DNA of 64,000 nucleotides from Gracilariopsis chorda (Eukaryota > Rhodophyta > Florideophyceae > Gracilariales > Gracilariaceae). The stretch spans positions 1 to 64,000 of the forward strand of contig NBIV01000295.1 in assembly GCA_003194525.1 (NCBI GenBank). The letters run 5' to 3'. Shown piece after piece: positions 1-10,393 of this stretch; within the stretch, counting starts at the first letter, position 1; every line of letters starts with the position of its first letter. The position numbers were made by a program, and so were the translations under genes. Below the pieces are notes generated by a model. That model saw only the letters and a list, made by a program, of their open reading frames with translations, was not told where the DNA came from and did not search any database.

Positions 1-1
1 A

Positions 2-166
2 GTGATGCAGGAGGCGAAAGAACTTCGAGAAAAACTGGATGCAGTTCAGCGCAAAACGAGGCGTTCCAAAAGGTTAATAAACGAAAATTTCCCTGAAGAA
101 ATAACAAGCATGATTGGAAGTCCGAAAACTAGTACCACCACCAGTCCAAATAAGAAACGAAAATAG
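2..166 (+). CDS. C-terminal tail of a truncated unknown protein
   Basis: The reading frame enters from outside the window and ends at a TAG at 164-166, giving 54 codons. The peptide is a charged, probably helical stretch (QEAKELREKLDAVQRKTRR) followed by a Ser/Thr-rich segment and a basic end (NKKRK) that resembles a nuclear-localisation type tail. I do not recognise the family. Given the surroundings it could be the end of a transposon-encoded DNA-binding protein, but that is a guess. The opposite-strand frame over the same bases has no coding character. Confidence 0.4.
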   Translation: MMQEAKELREKLDAVQRKTRRSKRLINENFPEEITSMIGSPKTSTTTSPNKKRK

Positions 167-3127
167 ACTTCACGACTGAATAAAGCATATGAAAGAGAGT
201 TTGGGTGAATGAAACCCGATAGAAGGAAGAACCTGAGACCCGGCAGCATCTGCTGTTGCACTAGGATTCGCGACTGGTGGTGTATCTTACGCTTCTGTTT
301 CTCTTTATCGTACGCGCATGCTGAATTGTACCGTATCCATGAAGAATCATCGTCGGCCAAGATTGATGGCGTTGAAACGAGCGCAATTGAAGAATGATAT
401 GATGATGGTGGTGCAATGTGAAACCGTATTCCACTTCGTTCCTCTCTGCCCCCAGTGAACATTGAAATTGGCCTATGAATTGCCGAATGATGTGCCCATA
501 AATTAGTATTACAGAATCTTTTGAGAGGCATAATGTTTCCTGGCATAGGCCGCCATCAAATATCGTTTATTGTCATACTGAACACAGGGCACCTAGGTTT
601 GGCCAATGGTAGTCCATGCTCTGCGTTGTTGCGCTTAATGTGGGCAACAGCTGGCCAACCGTTGCAGGAGAGGACCCATTGTGGGACTTCATTATTTAGC
701 CTCTTTCATTCCCATTCTGGTGGAACAGACGCAAGCCCGCCCACATTCTGCACGCGTCAAATTGGGTGCTGCACATGCCGTGGAGGAGGCGTGAAAAAGG
801 CCTATCTAGATTGCTGTATCCACAATTCACGACTATATTTCAGAAATTCGGATGCCAGTTTCTTGCCGCTGACCGTGCCGCCATATTAGACGACTATGAG
901 TTCTGTGTGCAACAGCATGTGCCCTGCTTCCCCGTTTCGTACGTAGAGATCACGCAGTTTTTTTGGCCGCTTTAATTTCTCTCAGCCGCAGTGGGACAAC
1001 CTGCGCGCCTGCCATGCAAGTGCTCGGGAAAAATAAAAGCCATGGTTTTGTCGGATATGGTTGTACCAGTGCTTTGTGTTGCGTGATTCGAGCTAGCATT
1101 CTTAGACGCACACAGGCATCCTCCCGTACGCACTGTGGCCGATGATTCAGTCTGTGCGATAAGGTAGCCGACGGCGAGCGCACTCTGGCGACGGTACCGC
1201 CACATGTGGCCGTTTGTCAAAGAGGTGGCGGTAATATGGTCGCTCTGCATGCTGACGACCAGCAAGATGCGGGGGACGAATCCCGCCGAGGGTTTTCAGA
1301 CGGTCAGTGTCATTTAATCGCTGGGTGACACTGGAGTCGGAGGACAGCATGATGCTGTTGCTCTTCAATATTTATCACGGAGCTGCGGAAGGCTTGAAGA
1401 CCAGTTGGCCAGGAGAACGTGAAGGATCTCGAGCTCGAGCATATAACTCAGTGGAACGTTGAATGCTCGGCAGATGTCACTCTCATGGGGGCGGATTGGT
1501 GGAACAGGATTGCAGGGTGCCACCAAGAATCTATAGACTGCAATTATCGAAAATTTGCAGCTTTCCCAACAGGGAGAGAGGTCTCTAGTAAGTTCAAACG
1601 TGTTCTTGGACGGCCTTCGCAAGTCCACTAAAGGCTCCTGGAGCGGATATGCGGAATAGCTCAGTGGCAACGAATCTGTGATGCCTCCAGATTCTGACTT
1701 GAGGCGTTCATTTCGAAAAATCAAAGGACACATATAGCATCGATCTCTACCGCTGATCGTTTGCATGGTTAACACTGCCACCTCCGACATCGCCTGTTCC
1801 TCCTCCTGCTCTTTCGTTTTTCTCCCACTTTTCTCACTTCTCCTGCCGAGCGCACACCAAACCGGCATGGGACGCACTGACGACGACAAGTCCCGCTTCA
1901 TTCACGGGTTTTTTTCTTCACCTGCGCCGCGTCGTGTGGCCCGCAAAACTCGCCGCGATTCTACATGCCAGCTTTAAAAACTCGCGGCAGTTCTCCATCA
2001 CCTGGAGCACTTCTACGCCAACACCAGCACTAGCTACATGAATCGACCAAGGATACTTTGCGGCAATTCCTGGAGCGGTTGTTTGCGCCATCCATCGCTG
2101 TACTTGCTGTCACCCCACGTTCCCATACTGTCTATTTTGTGGCAAGCTGCTGGGCGCCAGCAGCTTCTCGCTGCCACCACGCACTAAAATCTCATAATGT
2201 CCATACGACGTCTGCGCAGCAGGCAGTTCAAGCTCACAGATCTCCTTTCCAGTCATTGGAACCACGTAAACGGTGGCGACGGCATTTATTCCGCCACTTC
2301 TTCTGAATTTACTTTGCTGCTGGGTTAATGTTTCTCGGCGGGTCAAACGGTTTGCAAGAAGCGTAGTCAATTCAACGTGCAGCTTCGTACGCATCGCAAC
2401 CCTCACCACTGTCCTCGTCATATGATTTCTTTCTGCCTTTCAGGTCCACTCACTATCCGCTTCTACTGATTGGTACCATGTTCAGCGCGCATAGCAGAAC
2501 ATTCTCCGTTTCTGGTTAGATTCAAGATATCTGCACTGAATACCTAGATTTCACCGGGCCCCTCTTGCACATTCGTGCCCATAATTCATCCTCGCTAGCG
2601 ACAAATATTTTTAGGGTCTCCCTCTTCACTTTCTTGGATCGTAACCTGTACTTACTGCATCTTCTGTCGGAACCTCTGCTCCGAATTACTCGAAATCATA
2701 CCAGTCACAGTTACGCTGATTACATTGCCGCTTTCCACACTCTTCAATGCATGTTTCTGAGTCTTTGTGGCCACACCGCCGGACGTTCTTAGGGCGTTGT
2801 ATCTCAAACTACGCGTAGAACGTCGTCTACCAATTCGCAGCAGATATTTATGCTACAGCAGTGCACCAACTGCTTCTGGAAAATCCATGTACTGTGTCTA
2901 TGGCTCCCGCAGCCATGTTGGAGAGGATCTGGGGCTCCAGACAACGTTACTGCAAAGGTCGGGAAAAAATTTTCGTCTAGGCCGTTATCGCGTGTCTGTA
3001 TTTACTTTCGAAGATCATCTCTCTTGGTTCTCTTGTCGGGTTGTGTTCAAAAAGACTAGCTCTCATTCTCCACATACCGTTTTGCTGGTGGCTGCTTGTT
3101 TTTTCATTGACTGATTGCTATTTATCT
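167..3127. other. No recognisable gene
   Basis: Short open frames exist on both strands but none shows a known domain, a biased composition typical of coding DNA, or similarity to anything else in the window. I see no RNA gene and no clear terminal repeats. The right part may hold the decayed downstream end of the neighbouring CACTA-type transposon. Confidence 0.4.
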
Positions 3128-3746
3128 TCAATCAGATACTTCCATTGCTCCTGGTAAGCAAAGATTTGTACGGCACTGCCTGGATTTTCGATCTCGTTTA
3201 ATGAAGTACCATCGGTTCCATATGTCTGGGTATCCCACTAATCGCCCAATAAACTGTGAGGGCTCCATGGTAACTTCTGTTCTACGTCGATATTGTGTGT
3301 ACCCGACGTCTAAAACTGTGTTAAAAATGCAATTATACTGCCACCGGATCTTCGCCAACTTGAAACTCATGTTCTTTGTCTTTTTATCGAATTGTAGCTG
3401 TAGTCAAACAAGTACTCGGTATATCCGTAGTACAGGTCAATGATGTTATGTGTCTCTTACACTTCACCTGAACAATATCCTGGACGATTTGGAAAATTGG
3501 AATCTGTTGGAGATCTCAGGAACTCAGCACCCACGCAGTATTTCTGACGGGCTGTGGCGTTCTGCGAATTTTGACATCGAGTCGTATAACAGTCTGAAGT
3601 CTCCACCGAAAATTTTCTTCTTCCAGTCAAACCTGTTGCCGACTTGTACCTCTTCAAGGACATTACCTTGTACTGACTGCCGTCATTGTTTTGGAAACTG
3701 ATGTGTTACAAAGTCCGAGATGGCCGTTTGGTGTGTTTCTGTCAAA

Positions 3747-5546
3747 TCACATTCTCTGCCTACTCCACTCAACTCCAGTACCAAATGCCTCTTTTCTCTG
3801 CTTTGTATCGCTGTTGTTCATCGCATCGCCGTTTTGGATTGTAAGAACATGTTCCTCGATAATTTGTGGTGCCAGTCCCCCATTCATGATTCGAAAACCA
3901 AGACGTCTATGATTTTTGTGAAACAAGTGAGCGTCCACATTCATTTTGGTAGTCAATCGTCTTCCAATATCACCAAGAAGACTTTCAATGAGAAACTATG
4001 AAGTCACTGGAGGGGGCCCACATTGTTTCAGAAGTTCTGGGAGGTGAATTATCGCGTGTGTGCTTAGGGTAAAGCAAAAAGAGTCGGATGGTTTCTGGTT
4101 GAACCAGTCAACGAATTTTGGGTACAACTCCTCTACCACCCTCTCTGTTGCCTTTGACACAACTTTATCAAAACAATACTCAAAGCAGTGTGACACGAGC
4201 CTAGACGTGAGCACGGGTAAGCTCAATATCTCTTTCCTAACCCGGTGAAGATGGAAGAACAGAACAAGATACAACTCAAGGTGCTTTTTTAGGTATTCAG
4301 CCTTTTATCTTTCCAGATCGTACTACGACTACGGAGGTCTACCCCACGATATTGGAATACCGCCACAAGAAAGCTCCATGTCTCTGTTGATAGGGTTAAG
4401 CAATGTTTTAGGAACACAATACGATGGCAACTCTTGCATTCGCTCAAGTCGTTGGTGGCTGCCAAATAAGAGCCGTAGCAGATGTTTCGACCATCCTAGG
4501 AGCACTGGATGCATGATTTCATATGGAAAGCTGTACTTAAAGTCCAAGGGCAGCTGACGGAGACACGTTTCAATCTTTATTCTACTTCTTAGCACCAGAT
4601 GTTTATGTTCTGAGGATCTAACGGGCAGCCTTGTGAGAGCTTTTCATGAAGAAAATATATCTGGTCCTATGCTAGAAGAATTACATTTCATTCTTGTAAT
4701 TTCTTCAGGTTTATAGCTGAGACGTTCAAAACCTGATGCTATGCGAACAGCAGCTTTGATTACTTGCTTGGGAATGTCAGGAACCACGCAACTGGTTTTG
4801 CATTCTGGGACATAGATCTTCTTCTTGAAACAGAACCTGCAGAACAATGTGCCTGTGTGTCCAACATATCCTAACAACTTTGTAGCTGCAGGCCAGTCGG
4901 CAGTGAAGAACAACATATGGCCACGCACCGTGCGAAACTTTCCGTCAGCGTAGAGAACTCCGATAACCTTTTCTAACTTTCTGAAATCTGAAACGATCTC
5001 ATGCGTGAATGTGTCGATGTATTGAGAACCATGAGAACCAGGCACCACGCCGAGGATCCAGGCATTGTGTGCCCATGATCTCTCAAATGGATCGAAGTTA
5101 TGGACGGTGCAAACGACAGGCCATGATGATATTGACTCGCCTCTTCTGTTTCGGGCACATTCAAGACCATCTTTACAAAAGCTGAAGAAGATAGTCAAGT
5201 CCTTTTCAGGGTCATGGTCCGCTATGTTTTTCATGTATCGCTTCTTGAACATCACCCCATCGTAGTAACCGTGAGAACTGGGTACACCTGTGAGCGAGTC
5301 GGAAGAGTTTAAACATTTCTTGAACCCCTGCACTAGCTGTTGAAATGATTCATTGGCAGAACAAAGTGCTTCAAAAGCTACAGATGGTTTTAAAAACCAG
5401 ACCTTGGGGGCTTCTTGTAGTGGCTTGACGCATATTGGACATTGGGATACATGTCCAAGCCTCCCAGCTTTGGCCACATGCCATTTTGGACACATTCCAA
5501 TGGTACACTTGCTCAACAACGACCGACGAATTGCATAATTAATCAT
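3747..5546 (-). pseudogene. CACTA (En/Spm) Tnp2-like transposase, decayed
   Basis: The best part is 5546-4644, 300 codons from an ATG: a Cys-containing N-terminus (CPKWH, CPIC), a block typical of Tnp2-family transposases (LTIFFSFCKDG, SISSWPVVCTVHNF, WILGVVPGSHGS), then a DGKF and 'FFTADWPAATKLLGYVGH' segment followed by CRFCFKKK. The same frame continues to 3747 through stops at 4644, 4329, 4323, 4305 and 3996. It includes 'SFPYEIMHPVLLGWSKHLLRLLF' style sequence and 'THAIIHLPELLKQCGPP', which fit the later part of the family. Further minus-strand fragments down to about 3130 may be its C-terminus in another frame. The element's terminal CACTA repeats were not found. Family assignment rests on motif recognition only. 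The protein would be a DDE-type nuclear transposase if it were intact. Confidence 0.65.
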
Positions 5547-5682
5547 TGATCTGTACGAAATACGTGCCGTGCTCTAACTGGGTTAAGTAAAAGAAGTCAT
5601 TCAATTTTGTGCTGAGGAATTCCAGACAGCTCTGCTGTATAGAGAGGTTCGTTCATTCTCTTGAAATCCGTTGCATCTATGC

Positions 5683-6114
5683 TTAACTCTTCGTCAACTT
5701 CTGAACGCTGAACCAATAAGCCAGCCGTATCAGAAAGGTACGCTTCTTCAGAATGTTGACCGTAACTGCTTGCCTCCGAAAAGCCGTGAACACGGTATCG
5801 TCTCCAAGCGAGTCGATGCACTTGTCCATACGAAGGATGGGGTATGTAACCGTAACGGTAACGGCATTGCGCTGGCAATAGTCGACACAGAACCTCCAGG
5901 TTCCCTCAGCTTTTAACACCAGTACAACTGGAGATGCCCAGGGTGATTGAGCGGGATCTAATCCATCTGCGCGGAGCATTTGGTTCATTGGGTCTGCTAC
6001 TCTTCCCGAGGTTTTTGTCCTGGACTGTAAGGGGGTTATGCCATCGGACGTGCACCCGGTAACAAATCTATCCGGTGTTTCGTTGCAATAATCTCGCCGA
6101 ACGAGCCATCCCAC
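5683..6114 (-). pseudogene. Reverse transcriptase N-terminal fragment (gypsy)
   Basis: The translation contains the typical start of a gypsy RT: SPWASPVVLVLKAEGTWRFC, then VDYCQRNAVTVT and YPILRMDKCIDSLGDDTVFTAF. It breaks off in the following motif and has no YxDD catalytic box. It lies in a different frame from the retropepsin segment upstream, overlapping it at 6036-6114. About 90 bases beyond (to 5597) still show loose RT-like coding in another frame. It cannot encode a working enzyme. Confidence 0.75.
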
Positions 6115-7319
6115 ATCGTGGTAAATTGCCGTAGCGTTGCATGGAGTTTGTCGCAGTGTGACTCCAGTACATGGCCGAGTTGTATATCTTTGAATGCTTT
6201 TATGGGGCCCACTTGATCAGAAAGCGCTGTAAAACTGTCCTGTGAGACAGGTGTGGCCGTTGCTTCCGAGTTACTCGGGGTGTTTGACATTAAAAAAAAC
6301 GGTTTCCTCCCCTGTTTTGACGATAGTTCGTCATTGGTGGGGGTGGCTTCCTCTGAAGAGGCGGCGATTCCAAGAACATGGGCGGTTGTCATCTTCGTCG
6401 GTATCATCCCAGGGGGGTGTGAAGTGACGCTTCCAATTACTTGGTTCTTTACCCGATACTGGAGGCGTTGGCCAAGATTGGCAACGAGTATGCGGAAAGG
6501 AACATCCACGGTAACGTGAACAATTCTGTTTGCCAGCGTGAGCTGATATTTCTCGTAAAACGAGGACAGAGGTTGAATAACCATATTACCATGATGACGG
6601 CTATTTAATTGCACCCAGAGTTGGGACTCACGCGGTATAAAAACCAAGGCTGCAACTCGAAGTTTGATGGAATCGCGAGACGCAGGCAGTGGTTCCCGCG
6701 CAGCAGGTAGTGGGACATGCTTCTGCGAGGCACGCGACAGTGGATGACGGACGATCGGGACTGACGATCCGTCGTCGAGTTCCACATGCCTAACGCGGGA
6801 CCTGATGGCGTCGAAAAAGCTGTCCCAGTAATTACATCCCGGTATGACTGAAGCGGCCAGTGATTGACAAACAATAAAGTCAAGCTTCACCACGGAGGTG
6901 CCGAACCACACGACTAAGTCGACGGTAACCACCGTTTTTAGCGAATTGTTGTTCGCATCTGCCACGTCGGGAACCATTTCGGAACTAATACGAGACCACA
7001 CCTGCGGGGGTAGCAATGATTCCACGATGACTTTGGGGCCTGCACCTGTGTCCAGGACTGTTAGAAATCTCACCATGAAATGGGTGTCAAGGCCAAGGTC
7101 AGCATAAACCTCGTAGTTGCGCTTGGCCATGACCAAGACCATATCCGCGATACAGGGGTTTTTATTCGGTATGCACGGGCGATGCAGCAAGAAAGTTGTG
7201 CAGAGTCCACGTCTGCGGTGTTCTTCCTTGACAGTATTTTCAGCGGGGAGGGAGGTGGCGACGCCTCGGGCGTCAACAGCCTCATCTCTGAGGACGCCTC
7301 TCCCAAAGGGCAGACTCAC
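6036..7319 (-). pseudogene. Retropepsin-bearing pol segment
   Basis: An open stretch of about 427 codons without an ATG start (it begins with GTG), so it is a segment of a longer polyprotein. The aspartic protease motif LDTGAG lies near residue 90, with hydrophobic strands after it (VTVDLVVWFG, LDFIVCQ). The C-terminal half matches the linker between protease and RT in gypsy elements, ending in TKHRIDLLPGARP, the usual lead-in to RT. The frame differs from gag, so gag-pol expression would have needed a frameshift, or an indel has occurred since insertion. Confidence 0.7.
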
Positions 7320-7527
7320 TCAGTTAGTTTTCCTGGGAGGTTCCCGCCATAGGCGGTATTTTAGGATTCCCGACCACGAGATCTTCGTTCCGTGGGCTGG
7401 GGTTTTTATCCGCATAAGCGGTGGTTGCGTCGGACGTTTGCGTAACTTCCCGATTCGGGTTAATTGAAGCTAGCAGCGCACGCAGGATATGTGGCAGGGC
7501 ATGCGAGAAGTCCGTTCTAGCACGGAG

Positions 7528-9069
7528 TTAGAAAGCCGTTGGAACGGAACGTTTCCCATCTGGAGTGAGGGCCTCATAATTTACCACCACCTGGGCTATA
7601 TCCTCCAGCGAGCAAAGAAGCTGAAGGGATTTATGGCCATGGGTGTAGCAAAGGTGGCAAACTAGAGCCAAAACGCCGGTGCGCCGGTTAATATCCCGAG
7701 CATTGGGGAAGCGCCCTGCAGGGCGGGTGTCATTCCATCCAGGCCGTTGATAGCGGGTTTGACCGTTCATAAACGGGACTCATGGTGGTTGAACGCGATT
7801 GTTCCTCACGTACAATACAGGGTTGTTTTGCGCCGTTTCGAACATGTCCTCCGTCGTTGACGGTAGGTATGTGGTTGGTATAGACACAACACCTCCCTGT
7901 GCTAAATGCACGGTGTCGTATCCCTGGTGGGGGGTTCTATCCGCTAAAAGCGAGGGCGATTAGGAGTCAATCTCCACCACCAACGCCGTGGCGGGCTTAG
8001 ACAGAGGATTAGGGGTTCTTGCATGAAGTGCTTCTCTTTCCGTTCGAGCGTGCTGAACAGGCTTGAGGTAGGTGATTCTCCGCTTGTCCTCGCGGAAACG
8101 AGTGACAAGACTCCGGATTGCCTGGTCAAGGCCATCGATGAACATGATACAACGATCCACTGCGGGGTATACATTCCCACAACGGTGAAAGGCCTTGTTA
8201 AAGCGCACCGAGTAGTCGGTTTCAGTCTCGCCCGAGGTTTGAAGAGTGTCTCGCAGAGCAAGGATTGCCCCCTGAATGGCAGTATTGGTGGCATAGGAGC
8301 GCAATAAATATTGCACAGCCTCTGGGCAGCAAGTTATTCCTCCCTCTGAGGCACGAGATGATCCTCTGACAGAGTTGTACTGGTCGTCTGCCACTCCCCG
8401 TAAGAAATTGTGTAATGCCAAATCGGCTTGTCCCTCATTCATTCCGAGGATATTGGCTTCCTCTACAAAGCGGGAAAGGAAGTCCACCACAATAACTGGG
8501 CTTTTTCCAGTAAAATACTGGCTACGCAGTGAGAGTTGCATACGTTTTATGCACTCTTTCACCTTGCCCGTGCCACAGGGTGTACGTCCTAGAGAGGAAT
8601 CTTCGAGCTGGTAGTACCGGTATGACTATAGTTGCCGATACAACGAGTTAGTCGTTTTTAATTCCCCGAGGCCAGGGTGTCTTCTCCCTCTGCTGTGGGT
8701 CCGAATCCCACCTTGGGTGGTGGATGAACGCTTAGGGCGGGAAGAACGGCCTCGTTTCTCGTCCTCCGAGTCGCATTCCAAGGAACAAGAACCTTCTGGC
8801 CTGTTTCTGGATGAATCCGGTGATTTCGTAGAATCAGAATCCGAGTGATCTAGTTTATGTTTCCGCTTATAGTGGCGCTTCCTTCTTCCAGCATGTTGGT
8901 CGTTGTGTGACGAGGCTGGTGGCAGATCATCTGGGGACGGTTTATCTTTAAGGATATACTGCTCTAATGTCTCCAGACAGGCACGAGCTCGATCGAATCG
9001 AGAGTCATCCACTTCTATGAAGGTGGTGAGTTGCCCCAAAAGTTCTAACGTGAAGTTGACATCAGACAT
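7528..9069 (-). pseudogene. gag polyprotein with in-frame stops
   Basis: One frame runs from an ATG at 9069 to 7528 and is broken only by three in-frame stops (TAG at 8626, TAG at 7960, TGA at 7780). The N-terminal part is basic and Ser-rich (RKRHYKRKHK). The middle (about 8560-7960) has a capsid-like helical pattern (VIVVDFLSRFVEEANILGM, QADLALHNFL). Near 7650 there is a zinc-knuckle-like CHLCYTHGHKSLQLLC with CX2CX4HX6C spacing, longer at the end than the classical CX2CX4HX4C. The protein would form the particle core. The frame is preserved while stops accumulate, which is discussed under findings. Confidence 0.65.
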
Positions 9070-9570
9070 AAGATACGGAGATTCTCTGCGACCAACTTTG
9101 GAGGGGTGTCCATCAACACCTCATGGAGGCTTCGTAACTCCCCTATAAGGGTGTCGTGGGTGGTTCACAAAGCGTGAACCTGAGATTCCAGGAAATTCCC
9201 CTGGGGGGTGTTATCGCCCGTCAGACGGGGTTCAGGTGAGGCGGTGGCCACGGCCGGAGCCGGATGAAAACCATCCACAGCATTCGATAACGGGGTCAGA
9301 GTAGAGTTCCGGGGTTTTTGGAATAGGTTTGAGGTCCTAGACGAGGCACCCCCAGCATGACTGGATTTAGCCCAAGTCGGGATACGAGAAACGAACCGAA
9401 CTTCGGAGTTATCTCCACCATTGTGGGAGCGGCTGCGCGTAGTCGCAGGCTCCACAGAAGAGGGCTTTCTCGACATGAGGGCCAACCGTTACGACGGGAA
9501 AACAACGGAACTTCCGGAAACCAAACATAAGAAACAAAACCTCGAAAGAGGGAACCAAATACAAAACCGA

Positions 9571-9589
9571 TTCTAAGTCAGGACACCAC
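9571..9589 (-). other. Candidate primer-binding site
   Basis: Directly inside the LTR on the minus strand the sequence reads TGGTGTCCTGACTTAG. It starts with TGG, the complement of a tRNA 3' CCA end, and sits 2-3 bases from the LTR end, the place where a PBS belongs. The tRNA species was not identified; it does not match the common initiator-Met type (TGGTATCAGAGC). Confidence 0.45.
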
Positions 9590-9591
9590 TT

Positions 9592-10383
9592 TATAGTGCA
9601 ATGCCCGGAAGCGGTAGTGCACCGAAAGACGTTCGGGATATTTCCTCGTTAGAGGTGAGCCCAGCTGGGTGGAGCCCTTCCAGTAGTGGCACGACTATGT
9701 CAGGTTGTAAGGTCGAGGCCACCTGTCGCAACTTGCGCAGGGGAGGTTGAGACGAGAATCAGGTATTCGCAGAAGTAGTGTGTGGGGGTGGTCGTCCTCT
9801 AGAGAAGTGAAGTTTCCAAGTTAGCAGCACGCACGACCACGAGCCGTGGGTAGCGGCAAAGCCACCCTGTAAAGGGAAAAGAAAAGGGGGAGCTGAGTCA
9901 CGAGTTTTGTGACGAAGACTAACGGCAATGCCGGTAAATAAACCTTATACAAGGCGAACACTAAGAAAGCTGGAATAACAATACGAATACTAGGGTCCTT
10001 TAGAACTGGTTTAGAATTTGCGTATGCGACGGTGCTTCCCCCCAAAGAGGAGTAGAGAGAACGTAAAGGCGGTGAGATCTAGAGCCAGTTCCCCAGGTTG
10101 GGGTCCCTTGTTGGGGAAGTTTTACTGGTGCGAAGGCAATTCGCCGGCGCACTAAGTACTAGCCATCCCAGAAATGGGTGTAAAAGTAATAAATAAAATT
10201 AACTAAATTACTCCACTCTGGTGGTTCATGCCCACTACTGTGGCCAACTGCCAGTTGACTCTTCATTGTCCCATGTGTCCAATTCACTATTAGTGGTCGA
10301 AGGTCATGCAATGACTACATTACCGAAATATTCGGGAAATCAACCAAGTACAAAGAATCCATCCCTGAGGGCATTGCACTTTA
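9592..10383 (-). repeat. 0.8-kb LTR, copy 1 (5' LTR of the gypsy remnant)
   Basis: About 790 bp shared with 11468-12297 and 28037-28832. All three copies end in the inverted motif TGCAATGCCC/GGGCATTGCA. Shared internal blocks include a GTTCGGGAT segment and a run of TAATAAATAAAAT type near the far end. In this copy both terminal dinucleotides are mutated relative to the TG...CA of the other copies. Orientation is minus because the PBS and gag follow it on that strand. Its outer edge directly abuts the helicase pseudogene that starts at 10394. Confidence 0.7.
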
Positions 10384-10393
10384 TGCGTCATCG

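Larger units (their letters stand above)
5597..10383 (-). mobile_element. Truncated Ty3/gypsy-type LTR retrotransposon
   Basis: Read on the minus strand, the order is LTR (10383-9592), primer-binding site (9589-9571), gag (9069-7528), retropepsin (7319-6036) and the N-terminal part of reverse transcriptase (6114-5683). The rest of RT, RNase H, integrase and the second LTR are missing. The remnant ends near 5.6 kb, next to the CACTA-type transposase, so truncation there by that element is likely but the exact join is not visible. The order PR-RT directly after gag fits Ty3/gypsy, although with integrase missing the superfamily call is based on the RT and linker style alone. Confidence 0.75.

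Noticed and set aside
1650..1730. tRNA-like motif (TAGCTCAGTGG followed by a 7-bp stem)
   Set aside because: The D-arm cannot close (no complement to GCTC), the apparent anticodon loop has nine bases, and no T-arm with the GTTCGA motif follows. Chance or a very decayed tRNA-derived repeat.
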